Shown: positions 35,477-44,120 of the stretch, one piece after another | How the letters are laid out: the number at the start of each line of letters is the position of its first letter | Position numbering within the stretch: the stretch's first letter is position 1 | Notes under the pieces: model-generated | Seen by the model: the letters and a program-made list of their open reading frames with translations, nothing else | Told to the model about the DNA's origin: nothing | Database searches by the model: none | From: Streptococcus sp. | GTDB taxonomy: Bacteria; Bacillota; Bacilli; Lactobacillales; Aerococcaceae | Assembly: GCA_015264885.1 (NCBI GenBank) | Contig: JABZYY010000001.1 | Coordinates: 1 to 44,120 of the forward strand | DNA length: 44,120 nucleotides | Direction of reading: 5' to 3' | Made by a program: the position numbers and the translations under genes

Positions 35477-37939
35477 ATGAGTCAAATTCAAGATATTCAA
35501 GAATTGAATCTGGAAGATGTAATGGGTGACCGATTTGGACGTTATTCAAAATACATTATCCAAGACCGTGCTCTTCCTGATATCCGTGATGGTTTAAAAC
35601 CAGTACAACGTCGTATTTTATATGCGATGTCTATCGATGGAAATACTAGCGATAAACAATTCCGTAAATCGGCTAAAACAGTTGGTAACGTAATCGGTAA
35701 TTTCCACCCACATGGCGACTCTTCAGTGTATGAAGCAATGGTTCGTATGAGTCAAGATTGGAAGCTTCGTGATGTGTTAATTGAAATGCACGGGAATAAC
35801 GGTAGTATGGACGGAGACCCTGCTGCTGCGATGCGTTATACGGAAGCTCGTCTTTCTAAAATTTCAGAAGAATTACTCCGTGATTTAGATAAACAGACCG
35901 TTGAATTCGTATTAAACTTCGATGATACAGAAGAAGAACCAACTGTCCTTCCTGCACGTTATCCGAATCTTCTTGTTAATGGATCAACAGGGATTTCGGC
36001 TGGTTATGCTACAGAAATTCCTACTCATAACTTAGGCGAAGTGATTGACGCGACCATTCATGCGATTGATCATCCTAAGGCAACTGTGAAAGAGTTAATG
36101 CAATTTGTTAAAGGCCCTGATTTCCCTACAGGAGGAATTATCCAAGGGATCGAAGAATTGGAACAAGCGTATGAAACTGGACGAGGTAAAGTGGTTATTC
36201 GTTCAAAAACGAAAATCGAACCGATTAAAGGTGGAAAATCGCAAATCATCATTTCTGAAATTCCGTACGAAGTCAACAAAGCTTTATTAGTGAAGAAGAT
36301 TGATGAAATTCGCTTGAATAAGAAGATTGACGGTATTGCTGAAGTAAGGGACGAATCTGACCGTACTGGGCTTCAAATTGTTGTTGAATTGAAGAAAGAG
36401 GCCAATGCTGAAGGTATTCTAAACTACTTATTGAAGAACACAGACTTACAAGTCAACTATAACTTCAATATGGTTGCTATCGATGAGCGCCGTCCAGTAC
36501 AAGCAGGATTAAAAACAATTCTAACTTCGTATATCAACTTCCAAAAAGAAGTGATTACAAGACGTACACAGTATGATTTGAAGAAGGCTCAAGATCGTTT
36601 ACATATCGTAGACGGTTTGATGAAAGCTTTATCGATTCTTGATGAAGTGATTGCATTGATCCGTAATAGTAAAGATAAGAAACATGCTAAAGAACGTTTA
36701 GTAGAGACATACGATTTCACAATGATTCAGGCAGAAGCGATTGTAAGTTTACAATTATATCGTTTAACGAATACGGATATTACCATTCTCCAAAACGAAA
36801 AACTTGATTTAAATGAGCAAATCGCAACGTTCTTAAGTATCTTAAAATCTGAAAAGACCCTTCTTCAAGTAATGAAGAGTGAACTTCGTGATTTGAAGAA
36901 GAAATACGGAACTCCTCGTTTAACGCAAATTCAAGCGGAAATTGAAGAGATTAAGATTGAAACTGAAGTATTAGTCACTGAAGAAGAAGTCTATGTTGTT
37001 GCTACAAAACAAGGATACTACAAACGTGTTAGCCCACGTTCATTTGCTTCAAGCGCTCCAGAAGAAAACGGAATGCGTGAAGGGGATGAAGTGATTCTTT
37101 GTCAAAAAGCTTCCACATTAGACAACTTAATTCTATTTACTTCTAAAGGGAATTACTTACACTTACCAGTGCATGAAATTCCAGAAGCGAAATGGAAAGA
37201 TGTTGGAAACCACTTAAGCCAGTCTATTTCTTTAGGTAGCAATGAAGTTATTCTAACTGGATTCATTAAAGCGAAAGATAGTGATGACTCTTATAAAGAT
37301 TGGACGGTTGTCTTCTTTACAAAAGAGGGCTTAGTGAAACAAACACTATTCAATGAGTTTACAACGTACCGAGGATACAAGACTCGTACAAGTAATGCGA
37401 TGAAACTCAAGACAACGACTGATGAAGTGGTTAAAGTAGTCGTAACGAATCCAGAAGGACTAGAAGTATTTATCGTAACGCACTGCGGATTTGGCTTACG
37501 CTATGAATTAAGCGAAATTCCAGTCGTTGGTACAGTAGCCAGCGGTGTGAAAGCAATCAACCTTCGTAAAGAAGATTTTGTTGCTGGAGCGATGGTTTAC
37601 TCATTAGAACATAAAGTTGTTTCTGCCTTCCTTACAACACAACGCGGAGCTGTAAAACGATTCAATGTATTAGAAATCTCAATGCTTACACGTGCAAAAC
37701 GTGGGTTGATGGTTCTTCGTGAATTGAAAACAAAACCACATCGCGTCGTATTTTTAGATGGAGAAATCACTTCAACTAGCGAATACACGATTGTTGCTGG
37801 AAACGGCGAAACTAAAGTTGTTAGACCAATGGACTTAACACTTGTGGATCGTACAAGTAATGGTTCAGCTCTCTTAGGAGATAATGATCAAGAAGTAAAA
37901 GCGGTTTTAACAAACTTTGACTACAGTTCATTAACGTAA
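35477..37939 (+). CDS. parC: Topoisomerase IV subunit A
   Basis: An 820-residue DNA-cleaving subunit. The catalytic Tyr121 is in [11 protein letters not shown]. The quinolone-resistance region reads [11 protein letters not shown] with Ser82 and Glu86, the wild-type residues at the two positions most often mutated, so nothing here suggests target-based fluoroquinolone resistance. The C-terminal beta-propeller (about 490-810) lacks the GyrA box, as expected for ParC. It is transcribed with parE and closed by a strong terminator. Confidence 0.96.
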   Translation: MSQIQDIQELNLEDVMGDRFGRYSKYIIQDRALPDIRDGLKPVQRRILYAMSIDGNTSDKQFRKSAKTVGNVIGNFHPHGDSSVYEAMVRMSQDWKLRDVLIEMHGNNGSMDGDPAAAMRYTEARLSKISEELLRDLDKQTVEFVLNFDDTEEEPTVLPARYPNLLVNGSTGISAGYATEIPTHNLGEVIDATIHAIDHPKATVKELMQFVKGPDFPTGGIIQGIEELEQAYETGRGKVVIRSKTKIEPIKGGKSQIIISEIPYEVNKALLVKKIDEIRLNKKIDGIAEVRDESDRTGLQIVVELKKEANAEGILNYLLKNTDLQVNYNFNMVAIDERRPVQAGLKTILTSYINFQKEVITRRTQYDLKKAQDRLHIVDGLMKALSILDEVIALIRNSKDKKHAKERLVETYDFTMIQAEAIVSLQLYRLTNTDITILQNEKLDLNEQIATFLSILKSEKTLLQVMKSELRDLKKKYGTPRLTQIQAEIEEIKIETEVLVTEEEVYVVATKQGYYKRVSPRSFASSAPEENGMREGDEVILCQKASTLDNLILFTSKGNYLHLPVHEIPEAKWKDVGNHLSQSISLGSNEVILTGFIKAKDSDDSYKDWTVVFFTKEGLVKQTLFNEFTTYRGYKTRTSNAMKLKTTTDEVVKVVVTNPEGLEVFIVTHCGFGLRYELSEIPVVGTVASGVKAINLRKEDFVAGAMVYSLEHKVVSAFLTTQRGAVKRFNVLEISMLTRAKRGLMVLRELKTKPHRVVFLDGEITSTSEYTIVAGNGETKVVRPMDLTLVDRTSNGSALLGDNDQEVKAVLTNFDYSSLT

Positions 37940-37954
37940 CAATAAAAAACATAG

Positions 37955-37990
37955 AAAAAGGACTTCCGAAATCATTTGGAAGTCCTTTTT
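37955..37990. terminator. Bidirectional terminator between parC and the glycoside hydrolase
   Basis: A 13-bp perfect stem AAAAAGGACTTCC / GGAAGTCCTTTTT with a 10-nt loop lies between convergent stops, with A and T tracts on either side. Confidence 0.92.
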
Positions 37991-37992
37991 GA

Positions 37993-39195
37993 TTAGAATT
38001 TAATTTCAGTTGAATATTGAGAAGCTGCATTCCAAAGGAGATACTCTGTGACACCTGCTTCTTTCAAGGCTTGAATTTCTTCACTGATGACATCAGCAGT
38101 ATAAAGCTGATAATTTCCTTCGCCAAGGAAGTCGGCCGTGAAGGCTTGAATCCAAGGTCTTGAGATTGGAGAAGGGTTTAATGTCTTCACATATCCTTTT
38201 TCAATTACCATATAACGTTTCACGATTTCGTAAGGATCTTTATCAGGATCTTTTACATCAAGCGCATAATTAACCCAGTGACTTGGGAAAATCATCGGAG
38301 AGATTACATCCACTTTATCCGCGATGTTAACAAATTTTTGTCCAATACCACCGATTTTTGATTCAGTAATCGCGTGCGCTAAAATATCCGCTGATAGATG
38401 AACACCATATGGTTGTAGTTTTTCACGAATGAAGGCTACGAAATCTGTGATAGCAGCAATACGAGCTTCATCATCGTTTTTAATGTGAGCATAGTCACCT
38501 TTATCAAATACTAAGTCATCAGATACTGTCTCGAATCCGAGAGGGAAACGAACATAGTCTAATTGGATATCTTTAAATCCGGCTTTAGCAGCACCAATTG
38601 CGATTTCAGCAATATATTCCCAGTTTTCTTTTAGGAATGGATTTAAGAATGTTTCACCGTCATCCGTATACCATAGTTGGCCTAATGCATTTCTGAATGA
38701 ACGCTCAGGGTTTTCCTTTGGAACGTAACGGTCCCCAAAACATACAATACGCGCAATTGGATAGATTTGTTCTTGCTCAAGTCGTTTAAGAAGAGCAGTC
38801 GTATCTGTCACTTCATTGACGGTATGTTTTTTAACTAATGGATTATCTGTATCCAGGGGCATGGTAATTTGTCCATAACCATCACGTACATCGATAACTA
38901 GTGAGTTAATTGGAGTAGATTTCACGAATTGAATCATGTTTTCTAAGTCTTGTCCTTTTGCACGGAAAGCTTGTAAATACACGCCTTTAACACCGTCTTC
39001 AGGGTATGGAATCGAAATACCTGAATCGTAAATATGTTCTTGCGGAATATTTGAAGGCATCCGTAGTAAACTATTTGTTCTTAAATTCAATTTACTATCA
39101 GCAGCATCTTGTGCATTTGCGATTGGATAGAAAGCGAGTAGAGAACTAACGGAAGCCACTGCGAGAACACTCGTTAATATAGTCTTTTTCTTCAT
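37993..39195 (-). CDS. Secreted putative glycoside hydrolase (DUF4015 type)
   Basis: A 400-residue exported protein with a signal peptide (about 1-28, cleavage after IANA). The mature part looks like the DUF4015/GH13-like putative glycosyl hydrolase TIM barrel: GVYLQAF, SLVIDVRDGYG (about 98-108), PIARIVCFGD, DIQLDYVRFP, SADILAH and DVISPMIFPSHW. The acidic residues in IDVRD and QLDYVRFP are candidate catalytic or binding residues. No wall anchor or transmembrane tail is seen. Its ribosome binding site AAAGGGTGA lies at the end of the upstream lipoprotein gene, 5 nt gap, so the two are one operon. Substrate unknown; a wall or capsule glycan is plausible. Confidence 0.82.
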   Translation of the reverse strand: MKKKTILTSVLAVASVSSLLAFYPIANAQDAADSKLNLRTNSLLRMPSNIPQEHIYDSGISIPYPEDGVKGVYLQAFRAKGQDLENMIQFVKSTPINSLVIDVRDGYGQITMPLDTDNPLVKKHTVNEVTDTTALLKRLEQEQIYPIARIVCFGDRYVPKENPERSFRNALGQLWYTDDGETFLNPFLKENWEYIAEIAIGAAKAGFKDIQLDYVRFPLGFETVSDDLVFDKGDYAHIKNDDEARIAAITDFVAFIREKLQPYGVHLSADILAHAITESKIGGIGQKFVNIADKVDVISPMIFPSHWVNYALDVKDPDKDPYEIVKRYMVIEKGYVKTLNPSPISRPWIQAFTADFLGEGNYQLYTADVISEEIQALKEAGVTEYLLWNAASQYSTEIKF

Positions 39196-39200
39196 AATGG

Positions 39201-39839
39201 TTACTCACCCTTTCCGTTATTCGCCAAACGAGCTTTTAGAATTCGAATTGGACGATCTAACTCACTAATAGGAGAATTAATCTCTTCGATAATTTGTTGA
39301 CGCTCATTAGCAGAGTTATTCACTTCAATAATTAGCGCTCTTAATTCATCGGTTGTTTGTTTGCCTCCAGAAATGCTGACGAAGAACTCAGCTTCTTTTT
39401 CTAATTGTTTTTGAGACATTTCAGAGTAGTTCTTTAAATGATTAACAATCGATTGAAGATTTGATACTACAATTTGAATTTCTGCTGAAGGGAGATTCTT
39501 ATCCTTCAAGTTACTTAGTCTAGTTGCATCATCTGATAAAACTTTGAGCGATTTTTGCATAGACTTCAACAATTGCTGACGTTCTTGAATATTGGTGAAT
39601 ACTTTACCCGTTTTCTTAGCGTAGTTAGCCATCGTGTAATCTTCATGGATATCCGATTCCCAATCAGATTGTAACGAATTTTCTAACGCTTGAATGTCAT
39701 TTAATTGTTGAACGACAACAGGTAAGGTATCTTGTACTTCTTGAACAGTAGATTCGGCACTTTTCTTTGTATTACCACAAGCTCCTAAAAATAAGAAACC
39801 AGCGCTAATCAAGAATACCTTGGCTGCGATTTTTTTCAT
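39201..39839 (-). CDS. YkyA-type cell-wall-associated lipoprotein
   Basis: A 212-residue lipoprotein: the signal ends in the lipobox FLGAC with Cys21, and the rest is almost all helix and coiled coil (Q, E, N and K rich). The pattern fits the YkyA/putative cell-wall binding lipoprotein family, whose function is not known; the assignment is by overall pattern, not a unique motif. It is first gene of a two-gene operon with the putative glycoside hydrolase, and has a consensus promoter and AAAGGAG. Processing would need LspA, which is encoded divergently next door. Confidence 0.75.
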   Translation of the reverse strand: MKKIAAKVFLISAGFLFLGACGNTKKSAESTVQEVQDTLPVVVQQLNDIQALENSLQSDWESDIHEDYTMANYAKKTGKVFTNIQERQQLLKSMQKSLKVLSDDATRLSNLKDKNLPSAEIQIVVSNLQSIVNHLKNYSEMSQKQLEKEAEFFVSISGGKQTTDELRALIIEVNNSANERQQIIEEINSPISELDRPIRILKARLANNGKGE

Positions 39840-39856
39840 ATTACACTCCTTTTACA
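39840..39856 (-). promoter_or_regulatory. WalR-like repeat over the lipoprotein ribosome binding site
   Basis: On the minus strand TGTAAA-AGGAG-TGTAAT matches TGTWAH-N5-TGTWAH, but the N5 is the Shine-Dalgarno itself, so the match may be partly by chance. It lies downstream of the promoter, where WalR would repress. Confidence 0.3.
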
Positions 39857-39877
39857 GTAATGCGTTTTCTTGTTGAT

Positions 39878-39906
39878 ATTATACGTGTATTTTGATGATT
39901 TTTCAA
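39878..39906 (-). promoter_or_regulatory. Promoter of the lipoprotein-hydrolase operon
   Basis: On the minus strand TTGAAA (39901-39906), 17-bp spacer and a perfect TATAAT (39878-39883). Confidence 0.85.
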
Positions 39907-40013
39907 TCTTTTGGTTGATTTTTAGGACTTTCTCCCCATTTTTAGTTAAATTTTACCCGTTTTTACCCCTTGAGTGGAAAAAAGTATTCCATTTTAACAT
40001 CATTTTCAGTTCA

Positions 40014-40042
40014 TTGACTAACCTTTGACTTCTTTGTACAAT
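40014..40042 (+). promoter_or_regulatory. Promoter of lspA-rluD-pyrR
   Basis: TTGACT (40014-40019), 17-bp spacer, TACAAT (40037-40042), about 30 nt before the lspA ATG. Confidence 0.75.
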
Positions 40043-40072
40043 ACTATTATTGAAAAGAAATGGAGAAGTGAC

Positions 40073-40522
40073 ATGTTTTTATATTTAATTTTAAGCGCAA
40101 TACTCATTATTGCCGATCAATTAGTGAAATTATGGATTGTAAATAGTTTTAGTTTACATGATGGAATGGAATTCATTAAAGGATTAGTAAGTATTTTATA
40201 TGTGCGTAATACAGGAGCGGCATGGGGGATGTTTGAAGGGAAGATGTTTTTCTTCTACGCAATCACCGCTGTAGCTGTGGGGACACTTTTATACTTAATG
40301 TTTAAAGAAAAAGGGAAATCTAAATTATTGTTAACAGCATATGCTTTTATTCTCGCAGGTGCTGTAGGAAACTTTATAGATCGCATTCGTTTGGGATATG
40401 TAGTGGATATGTTTAAATTTGAATTTATCGACTTCCCAATTTTTAACGTTGCTGATATTTGTTTAACTTTCGGGGTAATTATCTTATTCTATTATGTAAT
40501 TTTTAAAGAACAATCAAAATAG
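40073..40522 (+). CDS. lspA: Lipoprotein signal peptidase II
   Basis: A 149-residue membrane aspartyl protease that cleaves lipoprotein signal peptides after lipidation. It has four hydrophobic helices. Catalytic Asp103 is in GNFIDRI and Asp128 in NVADI; conserved Asp15 (IADQ) and Asn46 (VRNTGAA) are present. The start is ATG 40073 with TGGAGAAG upstream; the frame is open to 40025, but that stretch overlaps the promoter. The lspA-rluD-pyrR order is conserved in Bacillota. Confidence 0.96.
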   Translation: MFLYLILSAILIIADQLVKLWIVNSFSLHDGMEFIKGLVSILYVRNTGAAWGMFEGKMFFFYAITAVAVGTLLYLMFKEKGKSKLLLTAYAFILAGAVGNFIDRIRLGYVVDMFKFEFIDFPIFNVADICLTFGVIILFYYVIFKEQSK

Positions 40523-40531
40523 GAGAGCGTT

Positions 40532-41458
40532 ATGACATCAGTATTAAAAGAATTAACACTTGATTTAGAAAAAACTGAACGATTAGATAAAGTCTTAACT
40601 GCCACGCTTGGTATTAGTAGAAGTACAATTCAAAGCTGGTTAAAAGCTGGACTTGTATCTGTTAATGGTGAAGTGGTGAAATCCAATTATAAAGCTCAAA
40701 ATGGAGACGTAGTGACAATACTTCAAAAAGAGGAAGAAGCTATTACCATTCAGCCTGAAGATATTCCGCTAGATATCGTGTTTGAAGATGATTCATTAAT
40801 TGTAGTGAATAAACCAAGTGGAATGGTTGTTCATCCGTCAAAAGGACACTATAGCGGAACTCTCGTAAACGCGTTGTTATATCATTCAAATAGTTTATCA
40901 GATAGCACAAGTGAAGAAATTTACCGTCCAGGTCTTGTTCACCGCATTGATAAGGATACAAGTGGGTTATTAGTGATTGCAAAGAATAATGACGTTCATC
41001 AAAAGTTAGCGCAGCAGATTAGTGAGAATAAAATGAACCGTGAGTACATCGCCATTGTTGATGGTCATTTTGCCCACGAAACAGGTGTGATTGATGCTCC
41101 ATTATCTCGTCATCAAACGAATCGTTTAAAACGAGTAGTAGAAAAGGGCGGAAAGAATGCTGTTACGCATTTTGAAGTGCTAGATGCATTTTCTGATTAT
41201 TCGCTAGTGTCTTGTCGTTTAGAAACAGGTCGTACTCATCAAATCAGAGCGCATATGGAGTTTATTAAACATCCGATTGTAAATGATCCTTTGTATCATC
41301 CGAAAGGAAAACACGCAACTGAATTTGGGCAATTTTTACATGCGAGAACACTTAGCTTTACACATCCAGTGACTGGAGAAGCGTTAAACTTCCACGTGGA
41401 ACCGCCAAAAGAGTTTGAGGATTTTATCCAATTGCATAAAGGACGTTTTTCAGAGTAG
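40532..41458 (+). CDS. rluD: RluA-family 23S rRNA pseudouridine synthase (RluD-like)
   Basis: A 308-residue pseudouridine synthase with an N-terminal S4 RNA-binding domain (about 16-70, [18 protein letters not shown]) and a catalytic domain with Asp140 in [13 protein letters not shown]-terminal [12 protein letters not shown] and [12 protein letters not shown] are family blocks. The RluD-type S4 domain favours 23S helix 69 as target, but RluC-type activity is not excluded. The gap is 9 nt from lspA and 11 nt to pyrR. Confidence 0.92.
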   Translation: MTSVLKELTLDLEKTERLDKVLTATLGISRSTIQSWLKAGLVSVNGEVVKSNYKAQNGDVVTILQKEEEAITIQPEDIPLDIVFEDDSLIVVNKPSGMVVHPSKGHYSGTLVNALLYHSNSLSDSTSEEIYRPGLVHRIDKDTSGLLVIAKNNDVHQKLAQQISENKMNREYIAIVDGHFAHETGVIDAPLSRHQTNRLKRVVEKGGKNAVTHFEVLDAFSDYSLVSCRLETGRTHQIRAHMEFIKHPIVNDPLYHPKGKHATEFGQFLHARTLSFTHPVTGEALNFHVEPPKEFEDFIQLHKGRFSE

Positions 41459-41469
41459 AGGAGACGAGA

Positions 41470-42006
41470 ATGAAAGAAGTTAGAATTATGGACGAAGGCG
41501 CCATCAGCAGAGCTTTAACTAGAATCTCATATGAAATTATCGAGCAACAAAAAGATGTTTCGAACTTAGTTATCATTGGAATTAAAACTAGAGGAATTAC
41601 TTTAGCAAAACGTGTTGCTGAAAAGATTTCGGCTCTTGAAAAGAAAAAAATTCCAGTTGGTGAAGTGGATATCACATTATATCGTGACGACAGACATGAT
41701 AGTGAAGAGACTGACGCCCCGGTTTTAAATGGAACTCATATTCCATTCGACATTAAAGGGAAGCAAGTCATTCTTGTAGATGATGTATTATTTACGGGAA
41801 GGACTGTAAGAGCTGCTTTAGATGCGATTATGGATGTTGATAGACCAAAAAGAATTAGTTTAGCGATTCTAATTGATAGAGGACACCGAGAGTTACCAAT
41901 CCGTCCTGATTTTATTGGTAAAAACGTACCAACTTCTTTAGATGAAGTCATCCATGTTCGGTTAATGGAAGATGATGCTTCTGAAGAAGTCATCATTGAA
42001 AAATAG
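41470..42006 (+). CDS. pyrR: Bifunctional PyrR attenuator / uracil phosphoribosyltransferase
   Basis: A 178-residue protein with the PRPP-binding loop [13 protein letters not shown] (101-113) and an N-terminal GIKTRG. PyrR binds pyr mRNA with UMP to cause termination and has weak uracil phosphoribosyltransferase activity. In B. subtilis it leads the pyr operon; here a terminator follows and no pyr biosynthesis gene or PyrR-binding leader is visible, so its targets lie elsewhere or were lost. AGAGGAGACG precedes the ATG. Confidence 0.95.
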   Translation: MKEVRIMDEGAISRALTRISYEIIEQQKDVSNLVIIGIKTRGITLAKRVAEKISALEKKKIPVGEVDITLYRDDRHDSEETDAPVLNGTHIPFDIKGKQVILVDDVLFTGRTVRAALDAIMDVDRPKRISLAILIDRGHRELPIRPDFIGKNVPTSLDEVIHVRLMEDDASEEVIIEK

Positions 42007-42013
42007 TAATACT

Positions 42014-42046
42014 ATACCTTCTCATTCAATGAGAGGGTATTTTTAT
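42014..42046 (+). terminator. Intrinsic terminator after pyrR
   Basis: ATACCTTCTCATT pairs with AATGAGAGGGTAT around a single C at 42027, so the tip opens into a small loop; one wobble pair; TTTTATTTTA follows. Confidence 0.88.
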
Positions 42047-42154
42047 TTTAGGAAATAAAATGATCAAAACACATATTTTAGTCGTTTTAAAGACGTAAAA
42101 ATACGAATTCTTCCTATATACATAACTATATTGCCAATTTCCAAACGTTCGTAA

Positions 42155-42168
42155 AGTAAACGCAAACA
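42155..42168 (+). promoter_or_regulatory. cre-like site 1 upstream of ulaD
   Basis: AGTAAACGCAAACA agrees with the CcpA consensus TGWNANCGNTNWCA at most positions (mismatches at positions 1 and 10). It is about 40 bp before the -35. Confidence 0.5.
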
Positions 42169-42177
42169 ATCATAAAA
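42164..42177 (+). promoter_or_regulatory. Left arm of a 14-bp inverted repeat around the ula promoter
   Basis: AAACAATCATAAAA is the exact reverse complement of the stretch at 42294-42307. It overlaps cre-like site 1. It is a candidate operator for a repressor that loops DNA. Confidence 0.5.
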
Positions 42178-42198
42178 CTGATTATTCGATTACTTGTT

Positions 42199-42236
42199 TG
42201 TAAACGGTTGTAACCTAAAATTCTGTATACTATACT
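42199..42236 (+). promoter_or_regulatory. ula promoter with overlapping cre-like site 2
   Basis: TTGTAA (42208-42213), exact 17-bp spacer, TATACT (42231-42236). The cre-like TGTAAACGGTTGTA (42199-42212) covers the -35, so CcpA binding would block polymerase: catabolite repression of ascorbate genes. Confidence 0.7.
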
Positions 42237-42287
42237 AATAGCATGAATTGGTACCGTAACTTATTAAATGATCATTTTCGTAAGACG

Positions 42288-42307
42288 TTATGATTTTATG
42301 ATTGTTT
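42288..42307 (+). promoter_or_regulatory. Right operator arm with tandem repeat before ulaD
   Basis: TTTTATGATTGTTT (42294-42307) is the inverted partner of 42164-42177, 116 bp apart arm to arm. It overlaps a tandem TTATGATT TTATGATT (42288-42303). It lies about 50 nt into the transcribed leader and ends about 13 nt before the ulaD ribosome binding site. Confidence 0.5.
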
Positions 42308-42336
42308 AAGGCAAGACAGAAAAGGAGAATGATATA

Positions 42337-42975
42337 ATGGCAATTCCTAATTTACAAGTTGCTTTGGACCACAATCGTATCGAAGATGCATTAAAAGATG
42401 CTCTTGCGGTTGGTAACGAAGTTGACATTATTGAAGCAGGAACAATTTTACTTTTAAACGAAGGAGACAAAGCGATTAAATGTTTACGCAGCGCTTTCCC
42501 TGATAAAGTAATCATTGCTGATACAAAATGTGCTGACGCTGGTACAACTGTTGCTAAAAACGTTGCACTTGCAGGAGCTGACTGGATGACAGTTATTTGC
42601 TGCGCAACTATCCCAACAATGGAAGCAGCTAACAAAGAAGTGAAATCTCTTCAAGTTGAATTATATGGAGATTGGACATTCGAACAAGCACAACAATGGA
42701 GAGATGCTGGTATTGACCAAGCAATCTTCCACCAAAGCCGCGACGCTCTATTTGCAGGAGCTACTTGGACTGAATCTGATTTAAACAAAATCCGTCGTTT
42801 AATCGACATGGGATTCAAAGTTTCAGCAACAGGCGGATTAACAAAAGACACATTAAAAGTGTTTGAAGGAATTCCAATTTACACATTCATCGCAGGACGT
42901 GGAATCTACGCTACTGAAAATCCAGCGCAATCTGCTCGTGAATTCAAAGAAGAAATCAAACGTATCTGGGGTTAA
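42337..42975 (+). CDS. ulaD: 3-keto-L-gulonate-6-phosphate decarboxylase
   Basis: A 212-residue orotidine-decarboxylase-superfamily barrel that converts 3-keto-L-gulonate-6-phosphate to L-xylulose-5-phosphate in ascorbate breakdown. Active-site residues line up with E. coli UlaD: Asp11 (VALDH), Glu33 (IIEAGT), Asp62, Lys64 and Asp67 (ADTKCADAG), and His132/Arg135 (FHQSRDAL). AAAAGGAG precedes the ATG. First gene after the regulated promoter; ulaG follows 18 nt later. A hexulose-6-phosphate synthase function is the main alternative, but the ulaG neighbour argues for UlaD. Confidence 0.93.
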   Translation: MAIPNLQVALDHNRIEDALKDALAVGNEVDIIEAGTILLLNEGDKAIKCLRSAFPDKVIIADTKCADAGTTVAKNVALAGADWMTVICCATIPTMEAANKEVKSLQVELYGDWTFEQAQQWRDAGIDQAIFHQSRDALFAGATWTESDLNKIRRLIDMGFKVSATGGLTKDTLKVFEGIPIYTFIAGRGIYATENPAQSAREFKEEIKRIWG

Positions 42976-42993
42976 TCCCAAGGAGGAAAAACA

Positions 42994-44055
42994 ATGGCAA
43001 ATATCAAAGATGTAACTAAAGAATCTTGGATCTTATCAACTTTCCCAGAATGGGGAACTTGGTTAAACGAAGAAATTGAACGCGAAGAAGTTAAACCTGG
43101 AACATTCGCTATGTGGTGGTTAGGATGTACTGGTATCTGGTTAAAATCAGAAAAAGGTACTAACATCCTATGTGACTTATGGTGCGGAACTGGTAAACGT
43201 AGCCACGGCAACGGAAAAATGAAAACTGGTCACCAAATGCAACGTATGAGTGGTTGCCAAAACTTACAACCAAACTTACGTACACAACCATTTGTTATCG
43301 ATCCATTTGAAGTGAAAAATGTAGATGCTTTAGTAGTAACTCATATTCACTCAGACCACTTAGATATCAATACAGCAGCAGCAGTTGCTAACAACTGTCC
43401 AGAAGCTAAATTCGTTGGACCACAAGAAGTAGTAAACACTTGGTTAGGTTGGGGAGTTCCAGCTGAACGTACAATCGTTGTACACCCAGGAGACTCAGTT
43501 AAAATCAAAGATATCGAAATCGTTGCTTTAGAAGCATTTGACCGTACAGCTTTAGTAACTGCTAAAGATGGCGAAGTATTAAAAGGTAAAATGCCTCAAG
43601 ATATGGACGAAATCGCAGTTAACTACTTATTCAAAACAAGTGGTGGTAACTTATACCATGCTGGTGACTCTCACTACTCAAACATGTTTGCTAAACATGG
43701 TAACGAACATGAAATCGATGTGTGCTTAGGTGCTTACGGTGAAAACCCTCGTGGTATCACTGACAAAGTGACTTCAGTGGATATGTTACGTATGGCTGAA
43801 TCATTAAACGCTAAAGTTGTTATCCCAGTTCACTATGACATTTGGGCTAACTTCCAAGCTGATCCAAAAGAAATTACAGAAATCTGGAAATTCAAGAAAG
43901 ATCGCCTAGAATACAAATTCAAACCATTCATTTGGCAAGTTGGTGGTAAATATACTTACCCAACTGACAAAGATAAATTAGAATTCAACTTCTACCGTGG
44001 ATTTGACGATGTATTCTCAATCGACAATGATGTGCCATTCCCATCATTCTTATAA
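42994..44055 (+). CDS. ulaG: L-ascorbate-6-phosphate lactonase
   Basis: A 353-residue metallo-beta-lactamase-fold hydrolase that opens L-ascorbate-6-phosphate, the PTS product, to 3-keto-L-gulonate-6-phosphate, the substrate of UlaD. The metal motif THIHSDHLD gives His117, His119, Asp121 and His122; further ligands are in YHAGDSHYS and IPVHYD. Length matches E. coli UlaG. AAGGAGG precedes the ATG. Strongly biased codons suggest high induced expression. The PTS transporter genes (ulaABC) and later epimerases are not in the window and may follow. Confidence 0.96.
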   Translation: MANIKDVTKESWILSTFPEWGTWLNEEIEREEVKPGTFAMWWLGCTGIWLKSEKGTNILCDLWCGTGKRSHGNGKMKTGHQMQRMSGCQNLQPNLRTQPFVIDPFEVKNVDALVVTHIHSDHLDINTAAAVANNCPEAKFVGPQEVVNTWLGWGVPAERTIVVHPGDSVKIKDIEIVALEAFDRTALVTAKDGEVLKGKMPQDMDEIAVNYLFKTSGGNLYHAGDSHYSNMFAKHGNEHEIDVCLGAYGENPRGITDKVTSVDMLRMAESLNAKVVIPVHYDIWANFQADPKEITEIWKFKKDRLEYKFKPFIWQVGGKYTYPTDKDKLEFNFYRGFDDVFSIDNDVPFPSFL

Positions 44056-44079
44056 TATTGTCATTAAATAAATTTGGAG

Positions 44080-44107
44080 AGCCTAGAGCTAACCCACTCT
44101 AGGCTTT
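44080..44107 (+). terminator. Hairpin after ulaG, weak terminator or intergenic stem
   Basis: AGCCTAGAG (44080-44088) pairs perfectly with CTCTAGGCT (44097-44105), but only a short CTTTACC follows rather than a T run. Read-through to further ula genes beyond the window is possible. Confidence 0.45.
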
Positions 44108-44120
44108 ACCAAAGTGTAAT

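Noticed and set aside
42112..42119. TACGAATT resembling a competence com-box (TACGAATA)
   Set aside because: One mismatch, no T-rich context, and no competence gene nearby; it precedes ula genes.

Overview
The window looks like ordinary chromosome from a low-GC Gram-positive bacterium of the Lactobacillales. The signs are an AT-rich third codon position, strong AGGAGG-type ribosome binding sites, a T-box leader, CodY, HslVU, topoisomerase IV (ParEC), an MBL-fold UlaG and several conserved Bacillota gene neighbourhoods. A Carnobacteriaceae relative such as Granulicatella would fit, but that genus guess is tentative. I see no prophage, insertion sequence, CRISPR array, rRNA or tRNA. Most genes are housekeeping; most of the new signal is in the spaces between them.

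Layout. 1-4031: the 3' part of an ABC-F ATPase, a nucleoside 2-deoxyribosyltransferase-like enzyme, a secreted coiled-coil/3D-domain cell-wall protein behind a WalR-type site, and a HAD phosphatase. 4119-14944: a T-box leader followed by hisS, aspS, a DeoR regulator, trmK, a Nif3-family gene, pepT, rqcH, pcp and hemW, all in one direction with no intrinsic terminator that I can find inside. 15048-17155: an AEC-family organic-acid carrier and a D-2-hydroxyacid dehydrogenase, ending at a bidirectional terminator shared with the convergent trhA. 18084-20996: deoD, ctpA, lepB. 21133-22613: mgtC-like gene and a nitroreductase with a palindromic candidate operator.

22788-32609 follows the conserved Bacillota order rbgA, rnhB, dprA, topA, xerC, hslV, hslU, codY, plus a LacX-type epimerase. 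Two things stand out. dprA is preceded by a terminator-like hairpin that also buries its ribosome binding site. The slot between topA and xerC, where many Bacillota carry trmFO, holds about 420 bp of noncoding DNA packed with inverted repeats, which may be an unrecognised structured RNA or a palindromic repeat. 32629-37939: plsY divergent from parE-parC. 37993-39839 (minus strand): a secreted DUF4015-type putative glycoside hydrolase behind a YkyA-type lipoprotein. 40073-42006: lspA, rluD, pyrR. 42155-44055: ulaD and ulaG for L-ascorbate use, behind a promoter with two cre-like sites and a perfect 14-bp inverted repeat placed on either side of it.

How the parts work together: translation and ribosome quality control (hisS, aspS, trmK, rqcH, rbgA), peptide use (pepT, pcp), envelope biogenesis and secretion (3D protein, ctpA, lepB, lspA, plsY, YkyA-type lipoprotein), DNA topology and segregation (topA, parE, parC, xerC, dprA, rnhB), nutrient regulation (codY, cre sites) and ascorbate catabolism. 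The best candidates for new biology are the topA-xerC palindromic region, the T-box with overlapping Asp and His codons ahead of hisS-aspS, the dprA leader hairpin and the paired operators around the ula promoter.
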